Origin: Elysia chlorotica
Lineage: Eukaryota > Mollusca > Gastropoda > Plakobranchidae
Reading direction: 5' to 3'
Assembly (NCBI GenBank): GCA_003991915.1
Contig: RQTK01000089.1
Coordinates: 770,382-834,381, forward strand
Length of the DNA: 64,000 nt
How positions within the stretch are numbered: the stretch's first letter is position 1; the number at the start of each line of letters is the position of its first letter. Below are positions 35,343-47,600 of the stretch, one piece after another. The position numbers and the translations under genes were made by a program. Below the pieces are notes generated by a model that was not told the origin of the DNA, did not search any database, and was given only the letters and a program-made list of their open reading frames with translations.

Positions 35343-36605
35343 GATCTAGACCTGTGGCCCTCTGGAAAACCAAGCCCATTCTCCACGACCGCCCAGGTCT
35401 CTAGACATTTCTATGGCGGTACATGCAGAGTACTCCATGACCTTGGATCAAAGGGGAGCTACTCTTGTAGCGAGCGAGACCCCAGCAGAAGATATTCAAG
35501 TTTTTAATTAACCTTGTGTTCACCATCTCTTTAGAGCCCGCTTTGTCACTGTGTACCTTTACAATTATTGAACAAAAAAAGAAAAGGGAAGGGGTTTGTA
35601 TCTCCACTCCAATAAAGTTAAGCAAACAAAAACAGTCTTTGGTGACGGCAAGGAACATGGGGCCCCCAAAGTCGCCATTTTGTCAGCCCCTTCCCTGTAG
35701 TTTCCAAGAGAACATGGAGGCTTTGTTTATTTTTCCATCTGTATTTCACGCATCTTGAATGTGTTTATCGAAAGGCTTGATATTGGTGAACAATTGTGCT
35801 GCTCCTACCATTGTCGGTGTAACGTTCTTGTTTTTCAGCAGCTAAGGTTAGATCTATTCTTCAAAGACGTGTACAATAATAATTAATATTAGCTATACGT
35901 AGGCGTCAAAGATGAATAGGGTGCCGTTATCCCAGCCCAATGTAATTCTTTGACCATTGGAAGGCCCACTAGGCATGTAGAAAGAAACAATGCTTATACA
36001 TTTTAGTATTTTAGCTCTTCTATTCCAACGCGTCCATTCAGCCGCTGCTATGTTCAATGATTAATAACGTTGTTTAACAGATCTGTAAAATGATCCTATG
36101 AATACATAGAAGAATCTTTAAGACAAAAATATATAAATATTATCACCCTGTCGTGTTCATCAATTTATTCTATTGTTGTTATTTCAATAGGTCTGCATAG
36201 TAAAATTATTATATGAATCGTCAAGGATTTTTTAAATCACAAATTTTTACAATTAATTTATCTTACAGTTTTTACTGCCTAAGACAGCTCGTCCAATGCT
36301 CATTTTACCACATCGCGGGCTAGAGCCACATATTGAAATAAAACGTTTTTAGCCAATCACAGGCTTGGTTTGAGAATTATGTGACACTTGAGTCTGGCAT
36401 TGGACTGGCTGGATTATGAAGCAGACGCCTATAGTAAAGGTCTAAACTAAGGTAGACCGTTTGCATTCATAGACTGATTGCATGATAGGAAGACCGAGTA
36501 GATTCGCCTGTGTAGACCACTTGCGTTCATAGACTGATAATAATGGAGAGACCAGCAGTTAGAGTTTAGTAGTTTTTTGTACATTTTGCTGTGTGAAAAT
36601 GTTTT

Positions 36606-37495
36606 TGTATTATCTCCTGTTTTTAACTAGCTCCATGTCATACTTTATTTAATTTTCGCGCTTTTTAAAGAAAATAATGTATAATATAATCATAATTAAA
36701 ATTTACAACTGGTCTTATGTGCAACGATGCGTAATTTACCTTTACTTCCAATTGTATGATCTTATGGTTTTATTATTATTGTGATAAATATTTTTTTATT
36801 TCCTTATTTAACACTTTTTTTTCAAAGTTATCAACAATCTGTAGTTTCTAGCTTGAATTTTTTTGCATAAAATATTTTAAACCCTTTATTTAATGTTTGG
36901 TATATGAAAAAAAAAATGCACAAGTCTGCTATTTCAGATAATTCATTTTCATGTTAATGTTACAAAAAAATACCCCCCCCCCCTTCCCCCACTCGAAAAC
37001 AGTTTAAAAAAACAAAATATGACGATAATGATAGTTAATAATGCTGGCCTGATAGTTTTATACGATTTCACCTGCTGAAAGTTTACAAGAAAAACATCGA
37101 CACAAAGCAGTATAATTTAGGTGACAAAATGAACACCTTTAAAAAATATTAGTTGAATCAGACGGTATAAAGATATTATTTAGAGAGAAAAACTTATTAC
37201 GTCTAGCAGCATCAATTGTACAAGATCCAGAATTTAGTCGCGTTGCAACAAGAACAGAAATTGCAATATAGAAAAGTTTTTGTCAAGTTAATAAAATTAC
37301 TTCAGAGTAAAAAGTTCATTTTACAGAAAAGCATAGGTCTATCATTCATTAAATAACACTTAGAAAAAACAGGAGGAAAAAAAAAACAGAAAAAAAAAAA
37401 CGTGGCGGTTGCTTTGTTGTTGTTGTTTTTTTTTTTTTTGTTAGTTAATTTTTTATTTTGTAAGTTTCTTTTTTGTTTTGTTAGTTTCTTTTTTG
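36606..37495 (+). repeat. 0.9 kb tandem duplication, copy 1
   Basis: Copy 1 begins attatctcctgtttttaact and ends in the T/G-rich stretch after gtggcggttgctttg. It matches 37564-38478 along its whole length with substitutions and small indels. Shared landmarks include gtatgatcttatg, catcgacacaaagcagta and gtgacaaaatgaacacct. It has no coding potential. Confidence 0.88.
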
Positions 37496-37563
37496 ATAAT
37501 AATAATAATAATAATAATAATACGCGTAGTACTGTGACAATGTATTGGTCCACTTAAAAACTT

Positions 37564-38478
37564 ATTGTATTATCTCCTGTTTTTAACTAGCTCCATGTCA
37601 TACTTTATTCAGTTTTCGCGTTCGTTTCGAAAATAATGTATACTAACTAAAATCATAATTAAAATTTACGGCTGGTCTTATTTGCAACAATGCGTAATTT
37701 AAGAAAAAGTGAAAAACGCTTTAACGTCAAATTGTATGATCTTATGTTTTTTTTTGTTATTGTGCTTTTATGATAAATAGTTTATTTTATTTTCTTATTA
37801 AACATATTTTTTCAAAGTTATCAAAAATCTGTAGTTTCTAACTTGAAACTTTTGCATAATAATTGAAACCCTTTATTTAATAATTGGCATATGAAAAAAT
37901 GCACCAGTTTGCTATTCCAGAAAATTCATTTTCATGTTAATATTACAAAAAATATCCCCCCCCCCCCACACTCTAAAACAAGTATTAAAAAAAAATGTGA
38001 CGATAGTGATAGAAAATATTGATGGCCTGATAATGTTATACGATTTCATCTGCTTAAGGTTTACAAGAAATACATCGACACAAAGCAGTACAATTTAGGT
38101 GACAAAATGAACACCTTTAAAAAAAATCAGGCGGTATAAAGATATTATTTAGAGAGAAAACATTTATCACGTCTAGGAGCACTAATTTTACAAGATCCAG
38201 AATTTAGTTGCATTGTAGCAATAACAGAAGTTGCAATATATAAAAGTTTTTGTCAAGCTACTAAAATTATTTCAGAGTAAAAAGTACATTTACAGAAAAG
38301 CTTAGGTCTATCATTCATTAAATAACAAAAACAAAAACAAAAACAAAAACAAAAACAAAAACAAAACAAAGAACAAAACAAAAACGAGGCGGTTGCTTTG
38401 TTTTTTTTTTGGGTTTTATTTTGTTAGTTTCTTTTTTGTTTCGGGGTATTTTTTTTGTTTTGTTTCTTTTTTTGCGAT
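37564..38478 (+). repeat. 0.9 kb tandem duplication, copy 2
   Basis: Copy 2, offset about 960 bp from copy 1, differs by many single-base changes and by an (AAAAC)n expansion at about 38328-38380 where copy 1 has an A-rich run. There is no internal domain between the copies and no TG...CA ends, so this is not an LTR pair. Confidence 0.88.
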
Positions 38479-38818
38479 AAATTATTTATGCTGTTTAATT
38501 ATTTGTGAACTTATTTTTTTATTTCACCCTATTTTGTCTAATGTAAGACTGTTAAAATAATTTCGGTTTAAATGAAACCGGTGTGTTTTTAATTCTTTTG
38601 TTTCTCTTATCTGAAGATGACAAGCCAAAAAAAAAAATTAAATTAATGCATTAAGGCGGTAAATTTATCCGAATGAAAATGAAGTGTGAGTAAAAGAAAA
38701 AGAAACGAAAAGGAAAGAGTAAAGGTCACTTTCTGGAGTGATACCCCACCGATCAACAATTTCATTTGGTTCCAATTTTGCTGTTGTTTTATTTTCTTTT
38801 TGTTTTATTTTGTTTTTG

Positions 38819-38850
<32 letters not shown>

Positions 38851-38959
38851 GCTTCAGGGGCAGCTTGGGAACGTTATTATTAATCGACATGTTATAGTGA
38901 TGCTCATCTTCATGCCTCCTGACATGGGTTTTTAATACATTTTACTAAATAAAAAGTAG

Positions 38960-39670
38960 ATACATTTATAATTATTATTATTATTAATTATATTATCATT
39001 ATTGATATTACATTATTGCATTTTTAATATCACTATCAGTACAATTAGGGGATTTAGTAAATCTATTAATAATTATAAGTTTTGTTTTACTTGCTTCGTT
39101 GATATCTACATTTGTTTGTCTGGTGCTGTTGATTTTTTTGTTGGTATCTTTGCTTTACTAATAAACATTTTATTACAGATTTTGTTTAAAACATTGCGTT
39201 TGAACTTCGAATGTGTACTTTCCTTGTTCCTATTTTGTACTTTTTGTTTGTCACAGTAAACGCTAATAATTATATTATACCCGATTTGTTTTTTATAGAA
39301 TTCCTCAGCGTTTGCCCTGGCTCTGTAAGGTTTCGCCTGGAAACCTCACGGGCGTCAAAGAATACACGTAATGTCTACACGCTAGGTCCACGCTTCTGTG
39401 TAGATCTACATGTTGAATTAACCTGCATATTTGAATTGAAGTTTCATACTGAATTAGTGCAGTATTTTTCATCAGATGAAGACGAAGACGTCATTTTATG
39501 ATTATAACGCACTAGTTACAGACGATACAGTAGGCTAATTTTGCCTAGCCGCCACACACATGATCAGCTTTTATGCGTCTACATTGTGGGGTTCACACCA
39601 AGCTGATCGGCGCGGATTTCAGGTTCCTTAAAGCGTCGATAAATTCAAGCTTCACTCTGTAGTCGGCCTT
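38960..39670. other. AT-rich interval upstream of the Sp exon
   Basis: No repeat family or exon is recognised. The short open frames at 39002-39501 are hydrophobic and AT-driven. If the Sp gene has an upstream exon, this would be intron. Confidence 0.45.
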
Positions 39671-39676
39671 AGAATG

Positions 39677-39915
39677 CTCGACTGGTCCACCTAGATCTAT
39701 TCCACTGGTCCACCTAGATCTAATCCACTATTCCACCTAGATCTATTCCACTGGTCCACCTAGATCTAATCCACTGTTCCACATAGATCTAATCTACAGT
39801 TCCACCTAGATCTAATCCACTGTTCCACATAGATCTAATCCACAGTTCCACATAGATCTAATCCACTGGTCCACCTAGATTTAATCCACTGTTCCACTTA
39901 GATCTATTTCACTGC
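39677..39915. repeat. 23 bp tandem repeat just upstream of the Sp exon
   Basis: About ten head-to-tail 23 bp units read like ccacctagatctaatccact plus a variable triplet. Nearly every unit carries the palindrome TAGATCTA or AGATCT. The array ends about 240 bp before the Sp splice acceptor, so it lies in the intron or proximal 5' flank. Variation is mostly single-base changes (gttcc/ggtcc, cctag/catag). Confidence 0.9.
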
Positions 39916-40146
39916 TCACTAACGAAGTGCATACATAGTATATGTTTGGTTAACATTTCTTTGCAAAGGACTGTATTGAGTACACTTGTGCTGTAAATGT
40001 AGAGCCCTGGCGAAAGGTTAGTTTTTACTATTAAAGACTAGTTCTCCTAGCCAGGGGGTCTATCTTTATAGCACAGGTGTACTTATTACCCTGATATACA
40101 ACTGTGTTAAGTATCAGATCTGCCGTTAACAATTCTTTATTTGTGT

Positions 40147-40158
40147 CACTTTCTCCAG
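40147..40158 (+). other. Probable 3' splice acceptor of the Sp exon
   Basis: A pyrimidine-rich stretch (cactttctccag) ends in AG at 40157-40158, just before the conserved coding body. The reading frame is open across it, so the exon would begin with the last two bases of a split codon. The first in-frame ATG is at 40176, with a purine at -3. Sp genes usually carry a small upstream exon, which fits an acceptor here. RNA evidence is not available. Confidence 0.6.
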
Positions 40159-42491
40159 ATCCCCTGAGAGTAGAGATGATTGTGGAAGCGATGCTGCCTC
40201 CATCCAACCACCAAGTCGTGCACCGCCCCCTACCGACAGCGGCCCAGCCTTTCCTGCTACACGAAGCCGCAGGGGCGTGGCCTGCCCACATACAGCCCAC
40301 CCAGCAAGTCCCGCCCCCTATCCCACAGCTCCACCCCTTATCCCATTTTGCGCCACGCCCCGATGGAAAGATGACTGCTCATGGGCATTCCTTCGCCCAG
40401 CCGCTGTCACAGCCACAGCCTGGCCTGACACAGAGACAGATAGAAGAGCACAGGCTTTGGCAGGTTCAGCACAGCAAGGAGGAAGAGAAAGAGTTCTTGG
40501 ACAGGATGCTCCTGCAGAAGCTGGAAGAACAGGCGCGGCAGACGACAGCCCTGCAGCGGAAGATCATGTCCTCAGGCGCACCTCTGCTCACCCCTAGGTT
40601 AAACCTGACCCTGCCCGGACCTCGGCTTCCCCATCAGTTAGAGCTGCAGCATTTTCAGAAACAGCAAGAGAACCGCTGTGCCATGAACTCAGACGTTAAA
40701 GGTGGTCCAGTCAAAGAGTTTTTACCCAATCATGCGCCTTTAGAAACTCAGCGTCACCTCTTGATGACTATGGACGGCAATGAGAGACTCTACCACTCGC
40801 AACAACATGCTTTTATGATGCAATTACAACATCATCATCATCATCAACAACAACAGCGGCAACAAAATTTACATGATAGTTGTGAGCAAAAACATCAACC
40901 CTGGCTTTTAGATGAGAAAACAGTGGGTGAATCTATATCCAGTGAAAAACATAAAATAAAGGATTTATCTAAAGGGCTTCACACATCACACCTTACTCAT
41001 GATGTGATGCGCCCGCCTCAGAACTCGCCTGTCCCTAATGTCAAAGGGGGCGTACCTCCGTACATGGCTCTGCGCACGATTCCAAATGTCCCTCACAGCC
41101 ACATATCTCCAACACTTCCTAACTGCTCATCAGTAATGCCAGATTTAGGCAAAGCAGCTGCCCATCATATTTCCCCGTCTCGTTTAACCCCATCCTCTAC
41201 AGATTTCAATGAACGCCATTGGTGGAGCGTTCCTGTAAGCTCCGCCCCTCCAGCTCCAGTCTTCCCACTCCAGTCGCCAATCTTTTCTAGCGGCCACTTT
41301 GGCCACCCTTCTTCCTCTATCCCTGACCAATCTCCGCGCTTGTTTGGACCGATATCCCCCGCGGCTCGACTAGGCCTGAACGTAGACCCCTCCCTCCGCC
41401 AGCCCCACCCCAGTTTCGTGTCGGCCACACCCCCGGGAAATCAGCACCACCGTCTCCCAGTGGGCGCAGACTTTGCTAGCGTCGCCGCTGCAGCCATGCT
41501 CGAACCTCGCCCCGCCCCGCGCAGATGCAGACGGTGCAGATGTCCCAACTGCCTGAAAGGCCCGTCTAGCTCCGAGCCGGGAACGAACAAGCGGAGGATG
41601 CACGTGTGCCACTACCCCGGCTGCGGGAAGGAGTATGGCAAAACCTCGCACCTGAAGGCCCACCTGCGAGGCCACGCTGGCGAGAGGCCGTTCATCTGCC
41701 GCTGGCTCTACTGCCAGAAACGCTTCACCAGGTCAGACGAGCTGCAGAGACACCTCCGCACGCACACAGGTGAAAAGAACTTCCGGTGTCCGGATTGTGG
41801 GAAGAGATTCATGCGCAGCGACCACCTGGCCAAACATTCCAAGACTCACGAGGTGCGGCGGGAGGAGAGGGACGAGGCGGGCTCCGAGAAGCGGGAGGGC
41901 AAGGATGCCAGCACTGACGATGATGTGTACAGTATGGGCAGTCTGGAGGATGACTCTGCAGGGTCGTCACAGGCCATGAGCCCGGAGGGACAGCTCCTCA
42001 ACAGCGACGGGGCAAGCTCGCATCATTACGACTCCTTCGACGACGATGAGGATGATGAAGAGGACGACGATATAGATGTCGGCTGTGAATTCGACGATGT
42101 GATACGCCCTACCAACGCCTCCCCGCCCTCCAGCGCCGCAGTCCACCTGTCTGGGACGCCACAAGCAGGGCGTACTCAGGACGCAAGTTCTGTCTCTTTC
42201 CCTGAGAACACTAACATATACAGCGACCAGAGCGTTAGAGGTCACACAAGCCTTCCATCTAGTGTCTCACCTAACGACGCCAGACTAACTCAACGTACCG
42301 GTATTGGTCATAGCGACACGCCTGTGTGCGACTCCAGGCCGTCTCCAGCCCCATGTAGTGATAATACAGCCGTGGCGGCAGAAAGCGCTTCTCTCAGTGA
42401 TGTGGACAACTCTATGACAGGGAGACTGAAGAGATCTTCGAAACAAGAGGAGCATATTATGGTTCTGAACAAAAGATCCAGACTAAGTTAA
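40159..42491 (+). CDS. Sp-family zinc-finger transcription factor, terminal coding exon (possibly Sp5/buttonhead-like)
   Basis: This encodes a nuclear DNA-binding protein expected to bind GC or GT boxes. Residues are numbered from the open frame beginning at 40104. A buttonhead box lies at C478-R-C-P-N-C483. Three C2H2 fingers follow: C502/C507-H520/H524, C532/C537-H550/H554 and C562/C565-H578/H582. Recognition helices KTSHLKA, RSDELQR and RSDHLAK are the Sp/KLF set, and the CxCPNC box makes it Sp rather than KLF. N-terminally there is a charged, probably coiled-coil helix (about 109-155), a His/Gln run (243-254) and a Ser/Pro-rich middle. After the fingers comes an unusually long tail with an acidic block (643-658). 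GC content is well above the flanks. The frame upstream of the acceptor opens with GTG, so translation either enters from an upstream exon or begins at ATG 40176 (residue 25). No SP box is seen. Finger 1 ends [10 protein letters not shown] where the family normally has LRWHTGERPF. SDHLAKH hints at Sp5, but the subfamily is not secure. Confidence 0.93.
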
Positions 42492-42610
42492 TTGCAGACA
42501 AGGGCCAGTAAGTAAGTCTATGTAAGAAACTTACACCCCCGACTAATGATAGTTTTAATATGTATTTAAATCTATCTTAGTCGATGATTTAACAATTTTT
42601 ATACATGTAT

Positions 42611-42616
42611 AATAAA
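42611..42616 (+). terminator. Candidate poly(A) signal of the Sp gene
   Basis: AATAAA lies about 120 bp after the TAA stop at 42489-42491. It is the first canonical hexamer downstream in an AT-rich 3' flank. A short 3' UTR is plausible, but several further AT-rich sites exist, so this could be one of several cleavage signals. Confidence 0.5.
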
Positions 42617-42639
42617 AAAACTACCTTAAATTAGACGTC

Positions 42640-43500
42640 TAACTCTAAGCTAAGAGTATTGTTGTAAAAAAAGATCTAGTCCAAGTCTTTGCTTTACGTC
42701 TTCTCTCAGTGATACAGAACTAACTCTAAATATAAAACTTTAAAAATAGGAGGATGATGTTGGTAACAAAATGTCCAGACTACGTGAGTCTTAGACCAGA
42801 TTTAATCCACCCGCTTAGATGAATTTGTTTTTTTGTGTCAGTCATAAGATTGTAAGGAGAAGAGGGAGTTATGGTTGTGACCAGAAAACCGTGTAGGGGT
42901 CTACTAAGTTAATCTAGAACTAACATTTTTGTGGTACTTCGGACCCACCATGATAAAGTTGGCAAGAATGGGGGTAAGGGGTAGGCTTACTAAGTACAAG
43001 CAGAAAGTAGGTCCTTGGAGTGACATGTAAATATGATTTTAATATTTTTAACGAACTCTTTTCTCTCTGTCTCCCCTTCTCGATCTCTCGCTTTGCATAG
43101 GAAATGTTATTCACCAAATGCCATGTCAGTTGGTTCGAAGTCGTGAGTTCTGTAAAACAATCAAGCCCCCGTGCAGTGGTCATTTAAATATGGTTTTAAT
43201 TCATTCATTTATTTCGTGCTTTCTGTGTTATCTTTTTTTTATTGGCATGAATATCTGCAAGATTGTGCATCATTCATGACTGATGCTATAATTGCTTGAT
43301 AAGTCATAAGTATTAGTTGTATACTGTACTATCTTTTTTTCTAAAATACATGCACTCTAATGAGAGATGATGATACAACGTAAAATTTACTGCAGTTGGG
43401 GAAAATTAGTATTTTCAAGCCTTGTGAAAGCACATTCCCTAAAGCATAGGGCTAGAGCAGCACATGTTGGCAAAGAGGAAGTTAAGGTCAGTTCGCCGTT
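42640..43500. other. 3' flank of the Sp gene, no feature recognised
   Basis: This is AT-rich sequence without open frames of interest, SINE core or tandem repeats. It may include the rest of a longer 3' UTR. Confidence 0.45.
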
Positions 43501-43504
43501 TAAT

Positions 43505-43775
43505 TTTAGGTGCAACGTTGGCTCTATAGACCATAATGTGGGTGAGCCCCAAGACTAAGGTCTGGTAATTTTATGCCCCACCCGAGACAAGACGGCGAGA
43601 CCTGGGCCCCTGTCTCAGCCTGACACATGTCATTATACTGACGCCGATTCAACCAGTAGGGGACAAAGTCGTGCAAATAAGTTTTTGACTGATGTTGGGT
43701 TTCGAACCGCGGACCTTCCGACCAACCTGACGTAGATTTAGACGTCAGAGCTCTTCATGTATTCAGATGCCATAG
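43505..43775 (-). mobile_element. Full-length SINE, minus strand
   Basis: In plus-strand order: aacgttggctctatagacc, gagccccaagactaaggtct, ttttatgccccacccgag, cccctgtctcagcctgac, attatactgacgccgattc, then a head whose B box is the complement of gggtttcgaaccgcgg (43704). A tRNA-like A-box region lies near 43745-43765. Confidence 0.8.
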
Positions 43776-43981
43776 TTAACCTAAGCCCTCTTTGTACATA
43801 CTGCCTTAGATATTTAATTTTATGAACGTATGCGAACAGTTCTACGTGTAATTATAAGAAATCGTATACTATTGTGATAGTTAATGAAACTGTCCTACTG
43901 ATAGCTGCTCATGAGAAAAAGAAATACCATTCTTATGCCATATACTGAATGTATGTTCGTATTGTGTTCATCTATTTTGTC

Positions 43982-43984
<3 letters not shown>

Positions 43985-44064
<80 letters not shown>

Positions 44065-44100
44065 CGTTTCTCTCTCTTTCTTTCTCTTTTTCTTTCTATC

Positions 44101-44158
<58 letters not shown>
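43985..44158 (+). repeat. Two (CT)n runs
   Basis: Long CT runs at 43985-44057 and 44104-44157 are separated by a short C/T-rich spacer (tttccgtttctctctttctt). Open frames are Ser/Leu repeats. Confidence 0.97.
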
Positions 44159-44521
44159 AGTTATCTCATTCGGAGATTGTGACCGTTTTTGGAAAAATTA
44201 CACCGAGTAACGAGTGGGAAATCATACTCGTCAACCCATGCAGATTTTCATATATATTTATCATGATTACACAATTTTAATGCACTCAAGAGAGAAGAAT
44301 TTCGCCGAGGCATCCCTTAAATAATAATTCCTGTTTACTGTGGTATACTGTGACCATTCACATATTTTATGATTACTATTTAAAAAAAAATTTTTACAAT
44401 CATGGCTGTTTGAAGTTGGCCATGATAGATTCCAAGTTCGGGCTATCGGTGTTTGGTCTGCTCTATTGGGTTAGTTAGTAGGATTTTGATGTGATTTTGT
44501 TCGTTAGTTTGTAACAATCTT

Positions 44522-44530
44522 TATTATTAA

Positions 44531-44581
<51 letters not shown>

Positions 44582-44582
44582 C
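44522..44582 (+). repeat. (ATT)n microsatellite
   Basis: About 60 bp of near-perfect ATT repeats, ending with atcagg. Confidence 0.96.
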
Positions 44583-44589
44583 AGGAAAC

Positions 44590-47100
44590 TAGGGAAGGTT
44601 TAAACCTCGTACCGCTTGTCCATTGAAGATCTAACTTGAGATCTGTAACATTCCTGACTACCTACAACAAACCTACATAAATTGACAAAACACTAGTCAC
44701 CCTAAACTACTGTAATCCCACCTCACGGTTCTCTTCACAATAATTTATTGCATTTTGATTCAAAGAGTATTATTATTTTTTTTTTTTTTTTTACACAAAA
44801 ATGAATCTCCTTTTTGTGGTTTAATACTTAATGTACCACTAGCCATTAATGTAGTAATTTATTGCGCCCTCTTTTCATATCCTGCTCTAGAATAACAATA
44901 CAGTTTTTTACGACTTCTTGTAAGGAATAAAAAAGCTCTTGTCATGTACTTATTTTCGTAGCATAAACATGTAGTGAAATTATTATTTTTGAAGAAAATA
45001 CAAGGGTTGAGTTCGAAAAGTTTGAAATGAAAGAAAACAATTTGTTAAGACAATATTATTATTATATGTATACTATTTATTGGTTTCGTGTTGTTCTGAA
45101 CTGTGATTGAATGAATCGAATGACGACCGATATGTATTCTGTTAAGCTCAATAAATAACACCCCCCCTTTTCTCAGCTATAGTTAATTTATTAAAGTACT
45201 CATTAATGTACCAATATTAAAAAAAAAAAAAATTAAGCCAACTATCATGGTTGAGAATAATTGTATAATACATAGTCATTTGTAGGGTTAAGCAATGTTC
45301 CAAGAAGTAATCTGCAGTTTTAAAAAAGAGAGAAGATGATTTTTTATCCTTTTTTTTTTGTCAAACTAATTGATACGTATCACCCTAAGCTTTAAGGAAA
45401 ATAAAACAGACAAAATCACTGGAGTAGAGAAATAATGCACCAAGAGTGAAAAGAGGCACTGTCTCATTGTACTCGTATTGCTCTCAATAGTGTCTCCTCG
45501 CGTCTCACTACGCACCCCGCACTAAAGTCTTGACACAAAATGTATAATTTCCATAAAAAACTATTTTACTTCTTTCAATGCGGAGCCACTGCCGTCTATC
45601 TCTTAAGGCCTTAGTTTCATTATAATTTATGCTCCCAAAAATGAACTAAGGGAGAAAGTAAAACAGGCTCTATTATTATGCAATGATAATAAGACAAAGG
45701 AAACATATCATTAAAAAAGATGCCAATTTTAAATTATTTAAGTTGTTTTCACCGCTAAATTAATTGCCATCATTTCTTTCATAATAATTCACGCACAATG
45801 AAATTGATTTATTAATATTCCCCACATTAATGTTTTATATAGTAACCTTGTGATCAGAAACTTTTTTGCGATATAATTAGTTAGGTTTTGTTGTGGCTTA
45901 TTTGCTAATTCTTTTTGGCTCTCAGATTCGATACTTATATAAATTCTTGCAGGATAAATGTAATTTCATCATGGTAGTTTATATTCGTGATCATAAGGTC
46001 CTAACGCATTCAGAAAATTACAAAGAGGGTCCGTTATAAAAGTAAATTGATTGTACATAGCTGTATAAATTATGGTTGCATTAAAATTATAAAACTTTGG
46101 TACACAATTTTATATTTTTTTTCTTCAAAAGAAAAATAGTCACTGCAAATTTTGTTATATTTTTAAAGAAATTATATTGCAATAATTACAGAAATCCACT
46201 TTTTCATTTGTCTTTTTAAAAATTGCTTTTCTCTTTATATTCAAATGTTTGACATAGGCTATGAAATAGAAAAAAATTATTCAGCCACAGTTATTTCAGG
46301 AATTGTTCCGTTTTGCTTAAAAAAATAATTTTTTTTTCATCATTTCGATCTTTTATTAATGTTGCTGTATTGTCAAGTGTCGAGCTAAATGCTAGAAAAC
46401 ATAAACCACATGCGTGCCACGCAGTATGTAATAGAAATATGTGGGGCCGCCAGAGTAAATAAGGCACACGTAGCTGGTAGAAGTTTTGAACTACATGTAT
46501 TACCATATAGTCATTTAAAAAATACTATAAAATTTTCCTCTTTCATTTTCAAATTAAGTTAGATATCTGTTGTTCTAGAGATGATAGAATTATAATTCTT
46601 TTAGCCTTTTAAATTGTCTTTGATTTTTTTTCACATACTATCAATAACTTCAAAAGTCAAATGTCCGACTTGTGCCTGATTCACCCTGGTTGCCTCACAT
46701 ATATACATATATACAATGCACCCTTTCCCATTGCCATAAATATAACACTGTTATTGATTCTTGAATAAGGTTTTTGAATGAAAATGTAATAACTAAATAT
46801 GTTTATTGACAATACAAGTATTGGAACTGTTATTGATAATTATGCTTTGGTTTATGATCAGTTTCCGTACATGTATGATACATGTAATTAATACATCGCA
46901 GAACGTCATAAGTTTGCGCTTTGTTCTTTGCTTCAACGAATTATTATTGAATGGAGTAATTGTTTTGTGAAAAATGAAGAATGAAGAATGAAACTGTTAT
47001 TAATGTTTATGTACATGCAATCGAGCATGTAATAATGTTTTTCTCATTGATAATTATGTGAAATAAAAATGATTTAATTCTGTTTGAATCATGTGATAAG
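44590..47100. other. Long AT-rich interval without recognisable gene
   Basis: No SINE core, LINE motif or exon-like open frame is visible. A weakly repeated phrase aactgttattgat/aatg occurs near 46748, 46828 and 46990, too diverged to define a unit. Confidence 0.5.
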
Positions 47101-47475
47101 CCCAACACATTTCTTTTGTGTTTCTTTATTTATATATATATATATTTTTTTAATATCATAGAGTTAACATTCATCTTGAAATATTATGCTAGTTTTGTGT
47201 GTGTGTGTGTGGGGGGGGGGTGTTATAGTCCATCTTGCCATAAAGAAAATTCAGATTTTGTTGAGAGAATATTTGTTGCATTTTATGGACTAGGTTCATC
47301 CAAAAAAAAAAATGTTGACCGCTTGGCACAATATAGACTAAAAGCCACGACGAGTTTTAACAAACCGTGAGAATTTACTTACGGCCCAAGGTTACAAATA
47401 CCAGAATATACAAATAAAAACTTGCATGCTATTCAAAAATATTTTTTTCACGCCCCCATAAGTAAGGGAACGGAT

Positions 47476-47529
47476 TGGATAAGATAAGATAAGAGATAAG
47501 ATATAACTTAATTTGATTATTATTATTAC

Positions 47530-47599
<70 letters not shown>

Positions 47600-47600
47600 G
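47476..47600 (-). repeat. Inverted (GATAA)n tail plus (ATT)n
   Basis: The sequence ataagataagataagag followed by ataagatataactt (about 47480-47511) is the near-exact reverse complement of the (TTATC)n tail at about 47707-47735. It is followed at once by about 80 bp of ATT repeats. Together the two ends bracket a unit of about 260 bp. Confidence 0.8.

Noticed and set aside
36606-38478. LTR retrotransposon with paired LTRs
   Set aside because: The two 0.9 kb copies are adjacent with almost no internal region, lack TG...CA ends and have no gag/pol coding sequence.
40104-40158. Coding start of the Sp protein at 40104
   Set aside because: The codon there is GTG, and the segment lies before a good splice acceptor. 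It is more likely intron.
41165-41675. Minus-strand open frames within the Sp exon
   Set aside because: They are antisense shadows of a GC-rich coding exon.
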